Of a stretch of DNA of 64,000 nucleotides, positions 1 to 12,234 are shown in pieces. Source of the stretch: Argopecten irradians (taxonomy: Eukaryota > Mollusca > Bivalvia > Pectinida > Pectinidae); assembly GCF_041381155.1 (NCBI RefSeq), contig NC_091144.1:35007262-35071261 (forward strand), in the 5' to 3' direction. The notes under the pieces are model-generated. The model did no database searches. It was given only the letters and a program-made list of their open reading frames with translations, and was not told the DNA's origin. Position 1 is the stretch's first letter, and each line of letters begins with the position of its first letter. Made by a program: the position numbers and the translations under genes.

Positions 1-618
1 ATACACCAATCACAGAAGATCTTCCAGCGTGACTGGTAGACGGCAGAAGAGGAATACCTAATTGATCGGGCGATGCGGGCTGACACGTCCGAAGAAAAGC
101 CTGCCTGAGCGAGGCCTCCTGAGATAGCTTCCACGCGTGAAGGTGGAGGATCTCGGGACGTGAATGCATCGTCCGTGACCGAGGCTGGCGCAGGAAATTG
201 GATCTGAGTGGAAGAACCAGAGGAACATCCACCAGAAACGACAAGAGCTCCGGAAACCATGGTTGTCTCGGCCACAGGGGCGCTATCAGAAGGAGGGAGC
301 AATGATGCGTCCGAAACTTCTGTAGAACCCTGCCCACCAGGTTGAATGGAGGGAATGCATAAGCCTGCATCCCCTCCCAATCCAGAGATAGCGCGTCCAC
401 AGCCCAAGCCAATTGGTCTGGCACCGGAGAGACAAAGGTTGGCAGCTGGTTGTTCAGGGAAGTGGCGAAAAGGTCTATATGAGGCCTGTCCCACACCTGA
501 CAAATGCCCTCGAAGATCGAGGGATTTAGTTGCCATTCTGTCAGAACCGGCTGGCGGCGCCTGGAGAGAGTATCCGCCAGAACATTCAACCTGCCTGGAA
601 GATGCTTGACTAGAATAG
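1..618 (-). pseudogene. DIRS-like element: RNase H tail and tyrosine recombinase start
   Basis: Minus-strand reading here resembles the end of a DIRS RNase H domain (a conserved stretch near HLPGRLNVLADTLSRR) followed by the N-terminal part of a tyrosine recombinase. The recombinase catalytic region would lie beyond the left edge of the window. Fossil element part; not described further. Confidence 0.6.
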
Positions 619-2145
619 TCAACTGCATTTCCTGACAGAGAAGAAGAACACGGATAGCGAGGGCACAAAGGACGCGGGACCTTGTCCCCCCTGTCTCTCC
701 AGATACGCGACAACCGTAGAGTTGTCCGTAGCCACACAAACCACCTTGGAATGCAGAATCTTTCGAAAAGCCTGCAAAGCCAACAGAACAGCCCTCATCT
801 CCAGCACATTGATGTGCTCGGAGAGCTGATCCCCAGACCATTCCCCCGACCGGCAATGGCCATCGAGGTAAGCCCCCCAACCTGTCATGGACGCGTCCGT
901 GAACAAGGTCATGGTGGGAGCTGGCTTGGACAACGGAACCCCCTGTAGAACATTGTCTTTGAGAGTCCACCACCGTGCAAACTCCTTCACGGACTTGTTG
1001 AGAGGAAGCCAAGCCTCCCATTCCCTGCTGGCAGGAACCCAGTTCGCGAGGAGAAACATCTGGAGAGGTCTGATGTGAAGTCTCCCAAGGGGGACTACAT
1101 CTGCCAGGGAGTTGAGATAACCCAGAAAACTGAGAAACCAACGCACCTGGACGTGTGACCAACTGATGAAGGTCAGAGCAAGATCTCTGGCCTTCTCGAA
1201 CTTCTCCAAAGGTGGAAGGGCAATGCCCTGAACCGTGTTGAAACGGTTTCCCAGGAAGACAAAGTCTCGAGAAGGGGAGACCTCGGACTTCTCTCTGGAA
1301 GGAATGAAGCCGACTTTGAGCAAAAGTTTCAGGACCAGACGGGTGTTCTGCACCAAAGATTCCCGCACTAGGTGGATCATGAGGGAATCGTCGAAATAGA
1401 TGTGAACATCTATTCCCCTGGAGTGCAGAAACCCCACGACAACCTGCAGCAGCTTGGTGAAAACCAAAGGAGCTGTCGTGAGCCCGAAAGGCATGGCCCG
1501 GAACTGAAAAACCTTCCCGTTGCAAGTGAAACGGAGGAATTTCCGTGCCGACTTCTTGATGGGAATGTGGAAGTAGGCATCCTTCAGATCTACTGAAGTA
1601 GCCCACATCCCCTCTCTCACCGAAGCTATGATGCTCCGTGGAGTCTCCATCTTGAAGTGAGGAGAATCTACGTGCCTGTTGAAGGCACTTAGATCTATGA
1701 TGGGACGCCAAGCTCCGGACTTTTTCCGAACCAGAAACATTCTGGAATAAAAGCCCGGAGTGCATTCCACCATAGGCACCTCCTCGACCGCGCCCTTTAA
1801 AAGCATGGTCCTTACTTCCTCCTGGATGGCAAGTGTCTTTTCTGGATCCCCCGGAGGAGGGAAGAAGATAGGTCTTGATGCCAAGGGCGGATCCCGCAAG
1901 AGGGGAATGCCCAACCCCTCCTTGACCACAGACAAGGCCCATGTGTCCTCTGTGATTTCCTTCCACTCTGGGAGGAAGAAGGACAGACGACCTCCTACAG
2001 GAAGATCGGGACGAGGAAGATCGAGACCCTCCCAGGCGGGAGAATCGCTTCCTAACCCGAAACTGAATCCTGCGGGAGAAGGACCGGAATCTAAAACTGG
2101 AGGAGCGGAGTCCTCCAGAACAGACCCCTCGTCTGGAATGGCCAA
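619..2145 (-). pseudogene. DIRS-like element: reverse transcriptase-RNase H region
   Basis: This 508-residue frame shows reverse transcriptase motifs in the expected order: SGAWRPIIDLSAFN, DLKDAYFHIPI, FRAMPFGLTTAP and the catalytic YFDD box. RNase H motifs TDASMTGWGAYL, INVLEMRAV and TDNSTVVAYL follow. The style of the motifs (AYFHIPI, PFGLTTAP, YFDD) is that of DIRS/Ty3-type enzymes rather than LINEs. The region belongs to the retroelement and is not a host gene. Confidence 0.85.
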
Positions 2146-2659
2146 GGAGGGGAAAAAGAGTCAGGAACTCTTCTTCTTACCCCCAGGAGGGTTCTTGCCC
2201 TTCTTACCCTTCCCCTTGTTGCCCTTGAAGTAAGGCTTCGACTTCGGCTGTGCAGTAGACTGAGGAGCTGAAGTTCTAGCCTTCTTCTTGGGAGGCACGG
2301 ACCCCTGACGAGGTACTGGCCTTCACGGTCTGCAATCTCTTCAAAAGAAGGGCAGAAGCGACCGAGTCCTCCTTCAAATCCTTCTGAACAGAAGGAAGAG
2401 TCCCTCCAAAAAGAGTGGACCCAGAGAAGGGGGCAGTCAACAATCGGGACCGGTAAGGTTCTTCGACCGGGCGGTTTTTCAACACAGAAAAACGCCTAGC
2501 CAACAAGACATTGGCGAGCAATGACACCTGTAAAGACGCCAAGGGCTCTCAATGCCCTGTTCAGGGCAGAGGTAACTCTGTCCTGAATGTCGGCCTGCTC
2601 TGTCTCAGATATCCGACCCTCAGGCACATCGGATACCCTATATAGACTAACCGTCAGAA

Positions 2660-4672
2660 AGTCTATATAAGACAGAATTTGAATGGAAAGGCGCAGCAGC
2701 CTCTCCATCTTGTGGTGCTCCTTGGAGCCGAACACCACCTGGTCCACTGACTTGCCGGGCCAAGCTGCCAATTCTCTAGACTACAGCTTAGCTGGCTGAG
2801 AGGACAGCAGTCCATCGTGAATGGCATAATCAGAGGCCTGAACCTCTGATAAATCACCAACACTGAGCTGCAACCCGGCAAACCCAGGCGTGCGAGATGA
2901 AGAAGAATTCTTCTCCATAACTCGAGACTGGGCAGTGGCCAGAGCTGAAGACACAATAGTGCCTTCTGGCAGTGAGTGATCTGACTGAGCAGATGCCCGT
3001 GGAGCCACCAAAGAACCCAAAAGGGTGGTGGACTCCGGGATGGATGATGCGGAAGGTGGTGGGCAAACCTCCGCCCCGAGAATCCGAGATACATCGGCCC
3101 TAAGGGCCCGCATCCCAGACAAAACCTGCTGGGCATCCACCTCAGCAGCCTCGAGGTCACCCTCCTCCTGGAAATCCTCAACCTGAGGATCTGCATCCGA
3201 CAAACCAGATTGGTCAATATCGGAGCAGCCAGGGGAGAGATGAACAACATCATCATCCTCTGCCGAACCCACGACCTCACAGTCCATATCCTCCTCGTTG
3301 CCTGGACCCGAGGTCCTAACGGGGAGAAAAGGGCCAGCAAAAGAGACAGACTCAGGAAAACTCTCCTGAGCAGGCTCCAACAAGTGGCGTTTAGGAGCCG
3401 AACTCCTAACCACAGAAGCTGAGGGCTTCGACCTAACGGACGAAGCTCGACCCTTGGACTCGGAGACAAACGGGACTGCACGAGAAGCAGAAGTCCTAAA
3501 GGTCCGGCGAACCTTTCTAGGACCGGCCGTAACGGCCCCCGAAGCAGCAGTAGGTTGGGGGGAGCAACCGAACAGCTGACAGGTCTCCGCGAGGGAGAGA
3601 CCAAACCCCAAGGGTTCCAAGAAGGAATAGCCATGGGGTTAAAACCGTATCCCTGAAAATACGGAAAAGGTCCCGTGGGTTGGGAGTGACCCCAGAACTG
3701 GCCAAACTGGCCTGCCTGAGACTGGGGCTGGCCAACCTGACCAAAGGACGAGGTTGGACCACCACTCCCTCCAAGTGGAAACCCGGACATGTATGGGCTA
3801 GGCCCATAACTGCCGGGATGCTGCTGAAACCCAAAACCATCCGCAGGCTGGTTTGGGCGGCCCAAGGATGGTTGCCCGCAGGCACCCGTATACCCTAAGC
3901 CAGGGGGAAAAGGAGGCCGAAAATCGGACACCTGACCAACAAACCCAGGACCCTGAGGATGACCCCCTGGGAAAACCGAGCCAGCACACTCAGGAGCGGA
4001 CCTAATAGGACCGGGACCAGGTAACTGGACGGGAGGGAAAGTTGGACCAGAATTGATGCCGGGATTAGAGAGCTGCGCATCACTAATCCCAGTAGAAACG
4101 GACAAACCAGAAAGGAAGTCTGTAGTCCCTGAACCCAAACTCGGACGAATAGGTCCGGCATCAAGACCGCCCCCAACAGCAACACCACCTGGAATGCCGG
4201 AGCCGCTGACAACGTCAGAGACCGGCGGCTGGTAGTCCCTACCCGAAGGCAAGCATGGAAGCTTACGAGCATTCCCAGCCAATTCGACCCTAGACCGAGA
4301 AACGTCAGGGTCAGGCTGCCCCTCCCCTACTCCAGGAACATCCTGGACAGGAGGGACCACCCCCTGATCTCGAGAAGAACCTGTAGAGACAGGAACTACC
4401 GAGACAGGAACAGAAACAGAACTAGAAGCCTGCTTCCTTCTCCTCCCGTAAGATGAGGACGAATCCCTCTTACGGGAGGACGAAGATCGCCTTGGTGTAA
4501 TGCTGGCCTGGCCAAGAGCCTCTCCAACTGGACAAAGTTCACAAGGAGAGGACTCATGACAAGGGCGACATAGGGGACATGCATCATGTGGGTCCCGTTC
4601 CTCATAGAAATGGGAACACCCATGAGCAGACCCCTGACGCTGACCCGAGCGGGACATACCAGGCATTACAAC
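2660..4672 (-). pseudogene. DIRS-like element: Gag-like region
   Basis: Long minus-strand reading upstream of the reverse transcriptase. The beginning carries a cysteine-rich patch (HDACPLCRPCHESSPCELC) followed by serine/arginine-rich sequence, then a long stretch rich in proline, glycine and glutamine. That organisation suits a nucleic-acid-binding Gag-like protein. The most plausible start is MPGMSRSGQ near 4670; the hydrophobic sequence before it is probably untranslated leader. Part of a fossil element. Confidence 0.55.
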
Positions 4673-5165
4673 GACAATTACGTAAACAAGGTAAGAAAAA
4701 TACGTCAAAAACGTAAAATATAAGCAACACACACTAAACACGTAAAAAACAGTGTTAGGTGACACAAATCTTACCTAATAAAAACGGCAACGAAGCCTCA
4801 GCGACGAAAAACCGACCAAAAAACAAACGTAAACAAACCGGAAACAGCGAGACGTCACCAGTAATGACGGATCGCACGGAACACCGGCAAGCACGTGGAA
4901 CAAACGGCCGAAAAAGGCACAAAAAACGAATGACAGTACAAAAAGATAACAACACAGGGCAGATGGGTAAACACACAACTGAATGTGTGAAAAAATTTGA
5001 CTAAAACGTCAAATAAATGGACCTAACAGCGAAACAAAATAGACACAATGCAATTGCCGTCCGAGCTGTGTAGCGCCATAAAGGAAAGAGTAAGGGAGAC
5101 CACTCTATGTTACTCTCGTCGAGTACGAGATGAGGTACGGTAGGGAGACGGGATTCTCAAATCTT

Positions 5166-5340
5166 ATGTTTGTTGGGGCTACAAAGATGGGTGTAGGTAG
5201 CGTATTTGCATACTAAAGTTATGGTAACGTATTACTGAAATGAAAATATACATTATGTAATTATATATAACTATGTTTCTGTTACAAGAATACTGTATAG
5301 CCTGTACACAGCGGAATTTTAAGCGTTTATATATTATAAT
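5166..5340. other. AT-rich junction, no gene seen
   Basis: Short AT-rich stretch between the retroelement leader and the LINE fragment. It may include the target sequence of the DIRS insertion. Nothing else is recognisable. Confidence 0.4.
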
Positions 5341-6120
5341 TGCGGAATTTGTTTCCTCTCGAATACGCTTTAGGTGAACCTCATCAAAGCTATTGTCGCT
5401 AGTAGAGCATGTAGAATATAGGTCACTGTAGTCTATTTTCCATCTATTTAACACTGCCTTAGTTTCGGTAACAATATGACCATCACCATCAATTACTTCC
5501 CATGTAATTCTTTGCTTGCGTTGTTCTCCAATTCCAATTTTACCAATATCACGCCAAAATTCCCTAGAATCGTGTTTAACAAGTGATTCCTCTAATTCGC
5601 GTTGTTTCTGTAATTGATAATTACGTTTACACCTGCGATGAAGTTTGTCGAATAGTCGCCGAGCGATACAATACTCCTCCTTATAGCGACGACGTATTAT
5701 AGGTTAACCTTTTTACTTCAGCCAAGTTTTTTCTTTATCACATAATGCATCCCAATTCTCCTGTAACATATCGTTCCAGTAAGGTTTATATAACGACTTG
5801 CGTTTGTAACTATTATACGAGTGTTGCGTAAATGCATACGCGATGACATACCTGCTCCCTCCATTTCTGTATGTAGAAATTTTTCAAATGCGTCATAAGC
5901 TGTATTTATGTCGCTATTACAAGCGAATTCCTGCCCAATGCGGTCTTTAGTTTTATTAATTGCGTCTATATAATCGACGGATTTAAAAAAATCTCCAGGT
6001 ATTTTATTTGCGTTGAACATCGGAGCTGTGCGTTTGGACTCAATAGATGTTTCAAAGCGGTGATTATGATCCATTTCCAGAATATCGATAGAACATTGTA
6101 AGTAAGAGTGATCCGGAATT
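5340..6120 (-). mobile_element. LINE fragment, endonuclease-RT linker
   Basis: Minus-strand reading gives pieces of the protein segment that joins endonuclease and reverse transcriptase in many invertebrate LINEs. Recognisable pieces are YKPYWNDMLQENWDALCDKE, then SREFWRDIGKIGIG, then TETKAVLNRWKIDYSDLY. The reading frame changes at least twice (for example between the two ORFs covering 5718-6074 and the region just below), so this is a decayed fragment with neither catalytic domain present. It is a different family from the LINE at 6.8-9.4 kb, since the corresponding segments do not match. Confidence 0.6.
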
Positions 6121-6148
6121 GAACATGGTGTGTTTAAACCGTTGTTGT

Positions 6149-6637
6149 GTTTGATTGATTAACGTCCTATTAACAGCTATGGTCATGTAAGGACGGCCTC
6201 CCATGTATGCGGTGTGTTGCGTGTATGCCGTGCGGGGTGCGTGCTGTGGGAGACTGCGGTATATTCATGTTGTGTCTTCTTGTATAGTGGAACTGTTGCC
6301 CTTTTTATAGTGCTATATCACTGAAGCATGCCGCCGAAGACACCAAGCAACACACCCCACCCGGTCACATTATACTGACAACGGGCGAACCAGTCGTCCC
6401 ACTCCCTGTATGCTGAGCGCTAAGCAGGAGCAGAAACTACCACTTTTATAGACTTTGGTGTGTCTCGGCCAGGGGACAGAACCCAGAGCCTACCTCACAG
6501 GGGCGAACGCTCAACTCAAGGCCAAAAGTGAGGCGGTGCCAAGGGAGGCATTAGGAAAGATAAAGACATTTAGGAAGAAGAGAAAAGATAAGATCCTAAA
6601 TCAGGTACAATTCTAACGCCCTACCTGCAGGGCCGTT
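6149..6637 (-). mobile_element. Bivalve tRNA-related SINE, near full length
   Basis: Read on the minus strand, the copy begins at the GGCCCTGCAGGTAGGGCG head and passes a tRNA-like part with a B-box-like GGGTTCTGTCCC. It then runs through a long conserved central domain (GTGACCGGGTGGGGTGTG, TTGGTGTCTTCGGCGGCAT) and ends in AGGACGTTAATCAATCAAAC. A small head deletion removes part of the spacer before GGTACAATTC. The same family occurs more than a dozen times in the window. Confidence 0.8.
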
Positions 6638-6794
6638 GTCGTTAATCAAATTAGACATTCTGGTAAATACATTTTCTAAAACAGACTATAACTTACCTAT
6701 AATTAGCCCCCATTGTTCTCTATTGTTCCTCCTCCTAATGTTAAAATCGGATATGTTGGCTGAGTGGGAAGACACCATGTCGGTATGTGACTTG

Positions 6795-6999
6795 CAGATT
6801 CAGATTCTTTATTTTGCTTAAGTTTTACAACTTATCGCAACATATAAACAATTACATGCATAATAATACATAAGGGCATTGTTCTCATTACAAAACCATA
6901 TACACTTTCACAAACATTCACACCCACCCATAAAAGTTTAATTAAAAAAACACCATTAAATTCTATATCTATTGTAGTATCTATAGCAGAATCTATAGC

Positions 7000-7073
<74 letters not shown>

Positions 7074-9363
7074 AAAAAAATGGTCTTCACCTGACAGCAA
7101 ATTTCTTCTTTCTAAAGAATAAGAAATATATTTACCTAAATTATTTAAGTCCTTTACATTTTGTGTATTTAATAATTGACATAACTTAAACATGCTAGGA
7201 TTTTTATTATATAATATGGTTAAAAAATTTTAATCTTAAATCTTCATACACCTTACATTTAATAACAAAATGGAATTCATCTTCAATATCATCATTACAA
7301 AATGAACATATTCTCTGATTCCTAGGTATATTCTTATATCTTCCCCTCTCTATATTCAAATCATGGGCAGATAACCGAAATTTAGATATGTTTCTCTTAA
7401 CTTTAAAGTCTGAAGATTTATTTAGATAAGGTTGACAAAAATAAGTTGTAATGAGATATTTGTATAATTTTCCTTTATATGAATCATTTATCAAACGTAC
7501 ACATTCCTGTATAAAAGATCTTCTAACTTAAATAATTTAAATAGATCAGAATTAGATTTAAAAAAAGATTCAAAATCATATATATAGCCCAGACCCAAAT
7601 TATTTAATTCCAATCTCAACTGTAAAATCCAACTATGATTATTTTCTTCCATTTCTATAAGACATTCCTTTAAAATGCAATTGTTAGATTTTTTTAGTTT
7701 CATCCAGTAATTAAATATTCTAATTTTCCTGATAATAGATAAAGAAACTCTTCCGAGTTAAATATACATGTGTATACCATAGCATTAGTAGTGTTGTTCT
7801 TCACACCAAGTACTCTTTTTAAGAAGCTGTTGTGTACCTTTTCAATGTCAGGAGCTTTATGGAATCCCAATATTTCACCTCCATAATTCAAAACACTTCT
7901 AACATAAGAATCAAAAACTGCCAAACTGGTTTCAATATTAAAAAAGTTGTTTTTGCATACATTCATAACAGCGAACAAAGCTTTTTTTACCTTGTTCTGA
8001 GATATGCCTTTTAGTTTTAATTTTTTTTCCGTTATAGTTTAACATAGGCCCCAGATAATTGAATTTATTTACGACCTCAATTGGCTCATTATTGTAATAC
8101 CATTTCTCATTATTTCTAATAGTTCCATCATTTCTAAAAACAATTATTTTTGTTTTCTGCACATTAACAGTAAGCCCCCATTTTGTAGTATAATCCTGTA
8201 AGGAATTCAACATGACTTGGAGATCATCTGGCGACTCGGATAACAACACCATATCATCTGCATACATGTACATGAGTGGAAAACTATTAATGGTTCGAAT
8301 CTCTAATAAAGTGCAATTATCATTAATAAAATTAATTTCTAAGTCATTGACAAACAATGTAAATAATATCGGTGACAAAATTTCTCCTTGGAACAATCCA
8401 CAGTTGACCTTGTAGAAATCTGAGGAGGTACCATTGTATTTTACAAAACATCTTACATAATCATATATGCTTCTTATAATTCTCAACATTTTGCCTTATA
8501 CTACCTCCTTTATAAGTTAAATAAGTTAAATATTATATCTAATTACAAAATCAAATTCCTTTTTATAATCGACAAAACAACAGTATAATCGTTTTCGTTT
8601 TCTTAGTGCCCTATCTATCTGACATTGCAGAGCGAAAATGGCATCTACCGTTGACAGACCTTTCCGGAAACCAAATTGTGCGTCGGTTAATTTATTATAA
8701 TTTTGATCAACTGTAACGAGCCTTTCATTTAACACAGAAGTGAATATTTTACCAAGACAACTGACTAACGTAATTCCTCGATAATTATAAGGATTTTCTT
8801 TATCTCCCTTTTTAAAAACAGGGATACATGTACCAATACTCCAAATAGGATCGCAATTGTCCCGAATCAAATACTTGGTTAAATATGGTCCTAAGACATG
8901 GAATAAGAAAATCTTTTGCTGTTATAAAAAGTTCATTGTACAAACCATCAAGTCCATAAGCCTTATTACGTTTGAGTTTATTTATTGCCATTTTTACTTC
9001 TCTTTCAGTTATATCATTGTCTAGCTCTTCGTACGATACCGTTCCATTATCTACGTCATATTCTAGTAAGAACTCTGCCGCCTCTTCATTTGCATCTACA
9101 CTCGTCAGCTGCAAGTTTCTAAAATGATCATAAAAAGCTTGTCTTGTTATTTTGCCATTGTTTTGCCTACTTTTTTTCTTAAACATTTTATGAAACCTTT
9201 CCGGATTATTTTTCCTGAGGAAATTCATTAAATTACCTTGATGTCGTTTGTACCCTCTCTTTAGTCTAGCTTCGACTTTCTTATACTGTTTTTTCTTGTC
9301 AATAAGCTCACTGTGGTTTTGTCTAGATTTACATCGACAAAAAATTCTTAAAGCTGATCTCAT
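6795..9363 (-). mobile_element. LINE (CR1/L2/Jockey-like), 5' truncated, left copy
   Basis: Minus-strand reading from 9363 gives the linker (KKYKKVEARLKRGYKRHQG), the reverse transcriptase fingers (NPYNYRGITLVSCLGKIFTS, QFGFRKGLSTVDAIF), the palm with catalytic YADDMVLLS, and a C-terminal CSFC...H...C segment (QRICSFCNDDIEDEFHFV). The endonuclease is missing, as expected for 5' truncation. The reading is interrupted by frameshifts, with separate ORFs at 8812-9363, 8526-8870, 7938-8489, 7700-7978, 7491-7703 and 7207-7494. The 3' end is marked by AATAAAGAATCTGAATCTGC near 6795-6820, a tail style used by CR1/L2-type elements. A (GA)n tract lies in the 3' UTR. The same element, with its flank, is present inverted at the other end of the window. 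Confidence 0.8.
7004..7071. repeat. (GA)n microsatellite in LINE 3' UTR
   Basis: Uninterrupted GA dinucleotide tract of about 68 bp between the LINE coding part and its 3' end. The inverted copy has the complementary (TC)n tract at the matching place (about 63788-63843), so the tract existed before the copies separated. Confidence 0.95.
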
Positions 9364-9780
9364 ATTCGATTTATGATACTTGTTTCGAATTTTTCATTTG
9401 AAAATATAATAATATATTATAATAAATTTAATATGAAGGTAAACGAATGACAGATCCTCTATCTATCAACAAGACAATAACTATTTGAAACGTTTAAATA
9501 TTAAGCCTTCGTCCAAAATTGGTATATTTGGTACCTGTAAACAAGACATCCCTTCAAAGGTAGACTGGGTTGCCTATCGTAGTTTTTCTATCCTCCGCAA
9601 GGTTTCGCTACGAATATACAACTAGTATTTATGAGCGCAGCCTAGCGGATAAAATTGGTACTAACGCAGATAACCCCGTCTCATCCTCGATACTCCAGGG
9701 GTTCCGATCACTTACGATCTCTACACCCCTGGACTATCTCATAGTAAAACTATACAGAATAGAACAGGTAATTTAATCAT
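9364..9780 (+). promoter_or_regulatory. Upstream region and probable 5' UTR exon of the fucosyltransferase gene (left arm)
   Basis: This stretch matches 60497-60955 in inverted orientation and lies just upstream of the fucosyltransferase in both places, so it is the best candidate for the promoter and a non-coding first exon. A consensus splice donor (ACAG followed by GTAATT) sits at 9764-9773 and is conserved in the right arm. The intron and the next exon's beginning are lost in this left arm (see the gene entry). No TATA box is clear. Confidence 0.45.
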
Positions 9781-9807
9781 TTGATGTACATCAAATGAGC
9801 CGTGTAA

Positions 9808-10860
9808 CGTGCAATTCGGAAAAAGAAGAACATTTATTTCTACAATCCAGAATTCTTCCCCGTGTTTGATGATTGGATAGTTGATACGTGGGGAACAGGA
9901 AAGAAATTTGAAAACTGTCCGGTATCCGATTGTATTGTAACTAAAAACAAAAACATATCCATGGACAAAGTAGATGCCGTTATCTTTAAGCCAAGGGCCA
10001 TGCGATACTGCCCTCCAAAGAAAACTCCAGGTCAAGTTTGGATATTTACTGAATTTGAAAGTCCAACTTACTATTTCCAAAAGAAGTGTTTTTACGCCCT
10101 GAAGAATAAAGTGAACTGGACCATGTCATATCGCCGCGATGCTGACTTTACACTCGAACATGGCTACTTTAGAAAAAGCAGTAAACCCAAATACAACCAG
10201 AAAGATTTGGATGAAATTTATGCTAAGAAGAACAAGATGGCTGTGGCGTTTATAAGTAACTGTAAAGCACGTAGCAAGAGACATGAATTTATCAAACTTT
10301 TACAGTCTCATGGTATCCAAGTTGACATATTTGGATCATGCGGAACTAAATTGAAGGAATGTGACAACGATCTTCGCTATCGTGCATGCTTTAATATATC
10401 AGGGAGTCTTGAACCAGATTGCTTCGTTTCAGTTCTTCCAAAGTATAAGTTTTTTCTTTCATTTGAAAATGCCCTTTGTTGGGATTACACGACAGAAAAA
10501 TCTCAACATCGTGTCATGCAGCATCCAATAGTGCCAGTAATACGAGATGGCAGTAACACAACCATATTTCACCCCCCTCATTCCTACCTTAACACAAACG
10601 ACTACAAATCTGTGAAAGAACTTGCTCAACATATGAAGACGTTAGCTAACAACAAGACCGCTTATTTGGAATATTTTAAATGGAAGCAATATTACGAAAC
10701 AGAAGATATGTTTTTTGAATGGAACGCTGCATTTTGTAGTATTTGTGAAAGACTAAACAATCCGGAGAAACACCGCCGTGTTTACCGTGACGTAGCAGCT
10801 TGGCACATAAACCCAAACGGAAAACAAGCATGCCATAATGCATCGGATCTGACTTCTTAG
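9808..10860 (+). CDS. Alpha-1,3-fucosyltransferase-like (GT10), lacking N-terminal anchor
   Basis: An open single-exon reading of about 350 codons that matches GT10 fucosyltransferases, which move fucose from GDP-fucose to N-acetylglucosamine-type acceptors in the Golgi. The family signature is clear: KYKFFLSFENALCWDYTTEK, followed by VPVIRDGS and PPHSYLNTNDY. The N-terminal catalytic half includes NIYFYNPEFFP and WIFTEFESP. The frame opens at 9808 after a stop, and homology to the right-arm copy starts at about 9813. The first in-frame ATG is at 9961, inside the N-terminal catalytic lobe. GT10 enzymes normally begin with a short cytosolic tail and one membrane anchor; here that part is deleted. 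Compared with the right arm about 540 bp are missing, including the intron end, start codon and anchor. The catalytic domain has no internal stop. A candidate poly(A) signal AATAAA lies at 11145-11150. The gene may be a pseudogene or make a soluble or inactive product. Confidence 0.85.
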   Translation, partial: RAIRKKKNIYFYNPEFFPVFDDWIVDTWGTGKKFENCPVSDCIVTKNKNISMDKVDAVIFKPRAMRYCPPKKTPGQVWIFTEFESPTYYFQKKCFYALKNKVNWTMSYRRDADFTLEHGYFRKSSKPKYNQKDLDEIYAKKNKMAVAFISNCKARSKRHEFIKLLQSHGIQVDIFGSCGTKLKECDNDLRYRACFNISGSLEPDCFVSVLPKYKFFLSFENALCWDYTTEKSQHRVMQHPIVPVIRDGSNTTIFHPPHSYLNTNDYKSVKELAQHMKTLANNKTAYLEYFKWKQYYETEDMFFEWNAAFCSICERLNNPEKHRRVYRDVAAWHINPNGKQACHNASDLTS

Positions 10861-12230
10861 GTCAAACCTTTACTGGGTGAGGACTATGATGAGAAAACGT
10901 CACAATAACTGCCTTAGTTGCGTGTGTGTACTCAGGATTTTTTTCCTGTATAGACTAAACGAACCTGAACCGGAATATATAATTGTGATAACCGGAACAT
11001 ATAATTGTGATAACCGGGATATATAATTTTGATACGTCAGAACGATGAAAACCGATTAAAAACAACTCGACGATAGGTAAAAGGGAACACAATACGTCGC
11101 GTTATTCCACTCCCAGGCCGTTTTATAAATGTTTGGTGTGGGATAATAAAATTGATATTCCAGTTGACGTTCCGGACTACTAATTAGGCGAGATTTTCAC
11201 CTTGGACTCGAACTTCTTATTCTCAGTGTCACGTCACAAATTGTTCTTATCGTCATTATTAATCGAATGACGTCATACTGCTGTTCTTCGTTCGCTGTAT
11301 GCAGATGCAGGACAAACCACACCTAAAATCGGATGTGTGACGTCATCGGATTGCATGTTTTCGTATTCCTACAATAAACTGTCAACTCAAAATTGGTATT
11401 TATTCAGCGTTACATCTAGCTGTACGATTAGCCGTTAGGTGATTTTGATAAAATTGACGCACATATCCCGAACTTGAACTTGGTTACAATGGTTGATGAT
11501 TATTCGTCGGGAAGTAGATTATTGTTCAAATATCTATATAAATAGAGATTCAAAAAGACGTTCTTTAAGTAGTAATGCATGGAATAGTTGTTCATAATTT
11601 AAATGATTTGTTCTTAAAACGCACTTCATTTCCGACACAAAAATTGGAATTTGCTCAACAAAAATAACAACTTTTAAATATATATATATAGACATTTACT
11701 CTAATAATTAAATCATTTCTCCATTCTCTCTCAGAATATATCCAATCGACACCAGAAAGATATGTTTCTGACACTGAAAACGATCTGCTCCAAATTCTTA
11801 ACTCTTCACTAATTTCTAGGTTCCATAACAGTTCAAAAAGGCAATACTAAATCACCTCTTAAAGTACGTGTAATAAAAAAAATGAAAGAGCATGCACGCT
11901 TCAGTACAAGGAGTAGCCAAAACATATGAGACCTACTTAATGTTATTTACCGTTACGTCATGATCACATACACAACATTCCGAGGATTGTTTGTTTGTTT
12001 AATAAATTTAAGTCCTGTTAAAGTGATGTACGCTGTAACTGGCCGAAAACTATATACTATATAAGTGAATATAATAATGTTGGCATTAAAATCATTTCCA
12101 GTTCTTATTTGTACTTGTAAATTAAAAACCTATGCATTGAAACTGCTGCAATTCCCAAAATGTTGGTAACTTTTGTTAATAAATAACATACTAAAGACTC
12201 ATTTTGATTCGTGAATATGCAAAATACGGC
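10861..12230. other. Non-coding stretch 3' of the fucosyltransferase
   Basis: AT-rich sequence holding the presumed 3' UTR of the fucosyltransferase, with short near-repeats of CCGGAATATATAATTGTGAT at 10970-11030. No ORF with recognisable content and no repeat family I could name. Confidence 0.5.
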
Positions 12231-12234
12231 ACAT

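Larger units (their letters stand above)
1..5165 (-). mobile_element. DIRS-like retroelement, partial (cut by window edge)
   Basis: A GC-rich block read on the minus strand carries, in order, a Gag-like region, a reverse transcriptase with RNase H, and the start of a tyrosine recombinase. That set of parts is characteristic of DIRS elements, which integrate with a recombinase rather than a DDE integrase. The leader side lies near 4770-5165, where short inverted motifs such as CTCGTCGAGTACGAGA occur; the exact terminus is not fixed. The far end lies outside the window. The element is broken, with only a few breaks in the part seen, and its reading frames are well kept, so it is probably fairly young. 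Its composition stands out sharply from the AT-rich DNA to the right. I treat it as a fossil copy. Confidence 0.8.

Noticed and set aside
1760-2233. 157-codon plus-strand ORF
   Set aside because: Lies opposite the reverse transcriptase frame of the DIRS-like element and shows no domain; a shadow ORF in GC-rich DNA.
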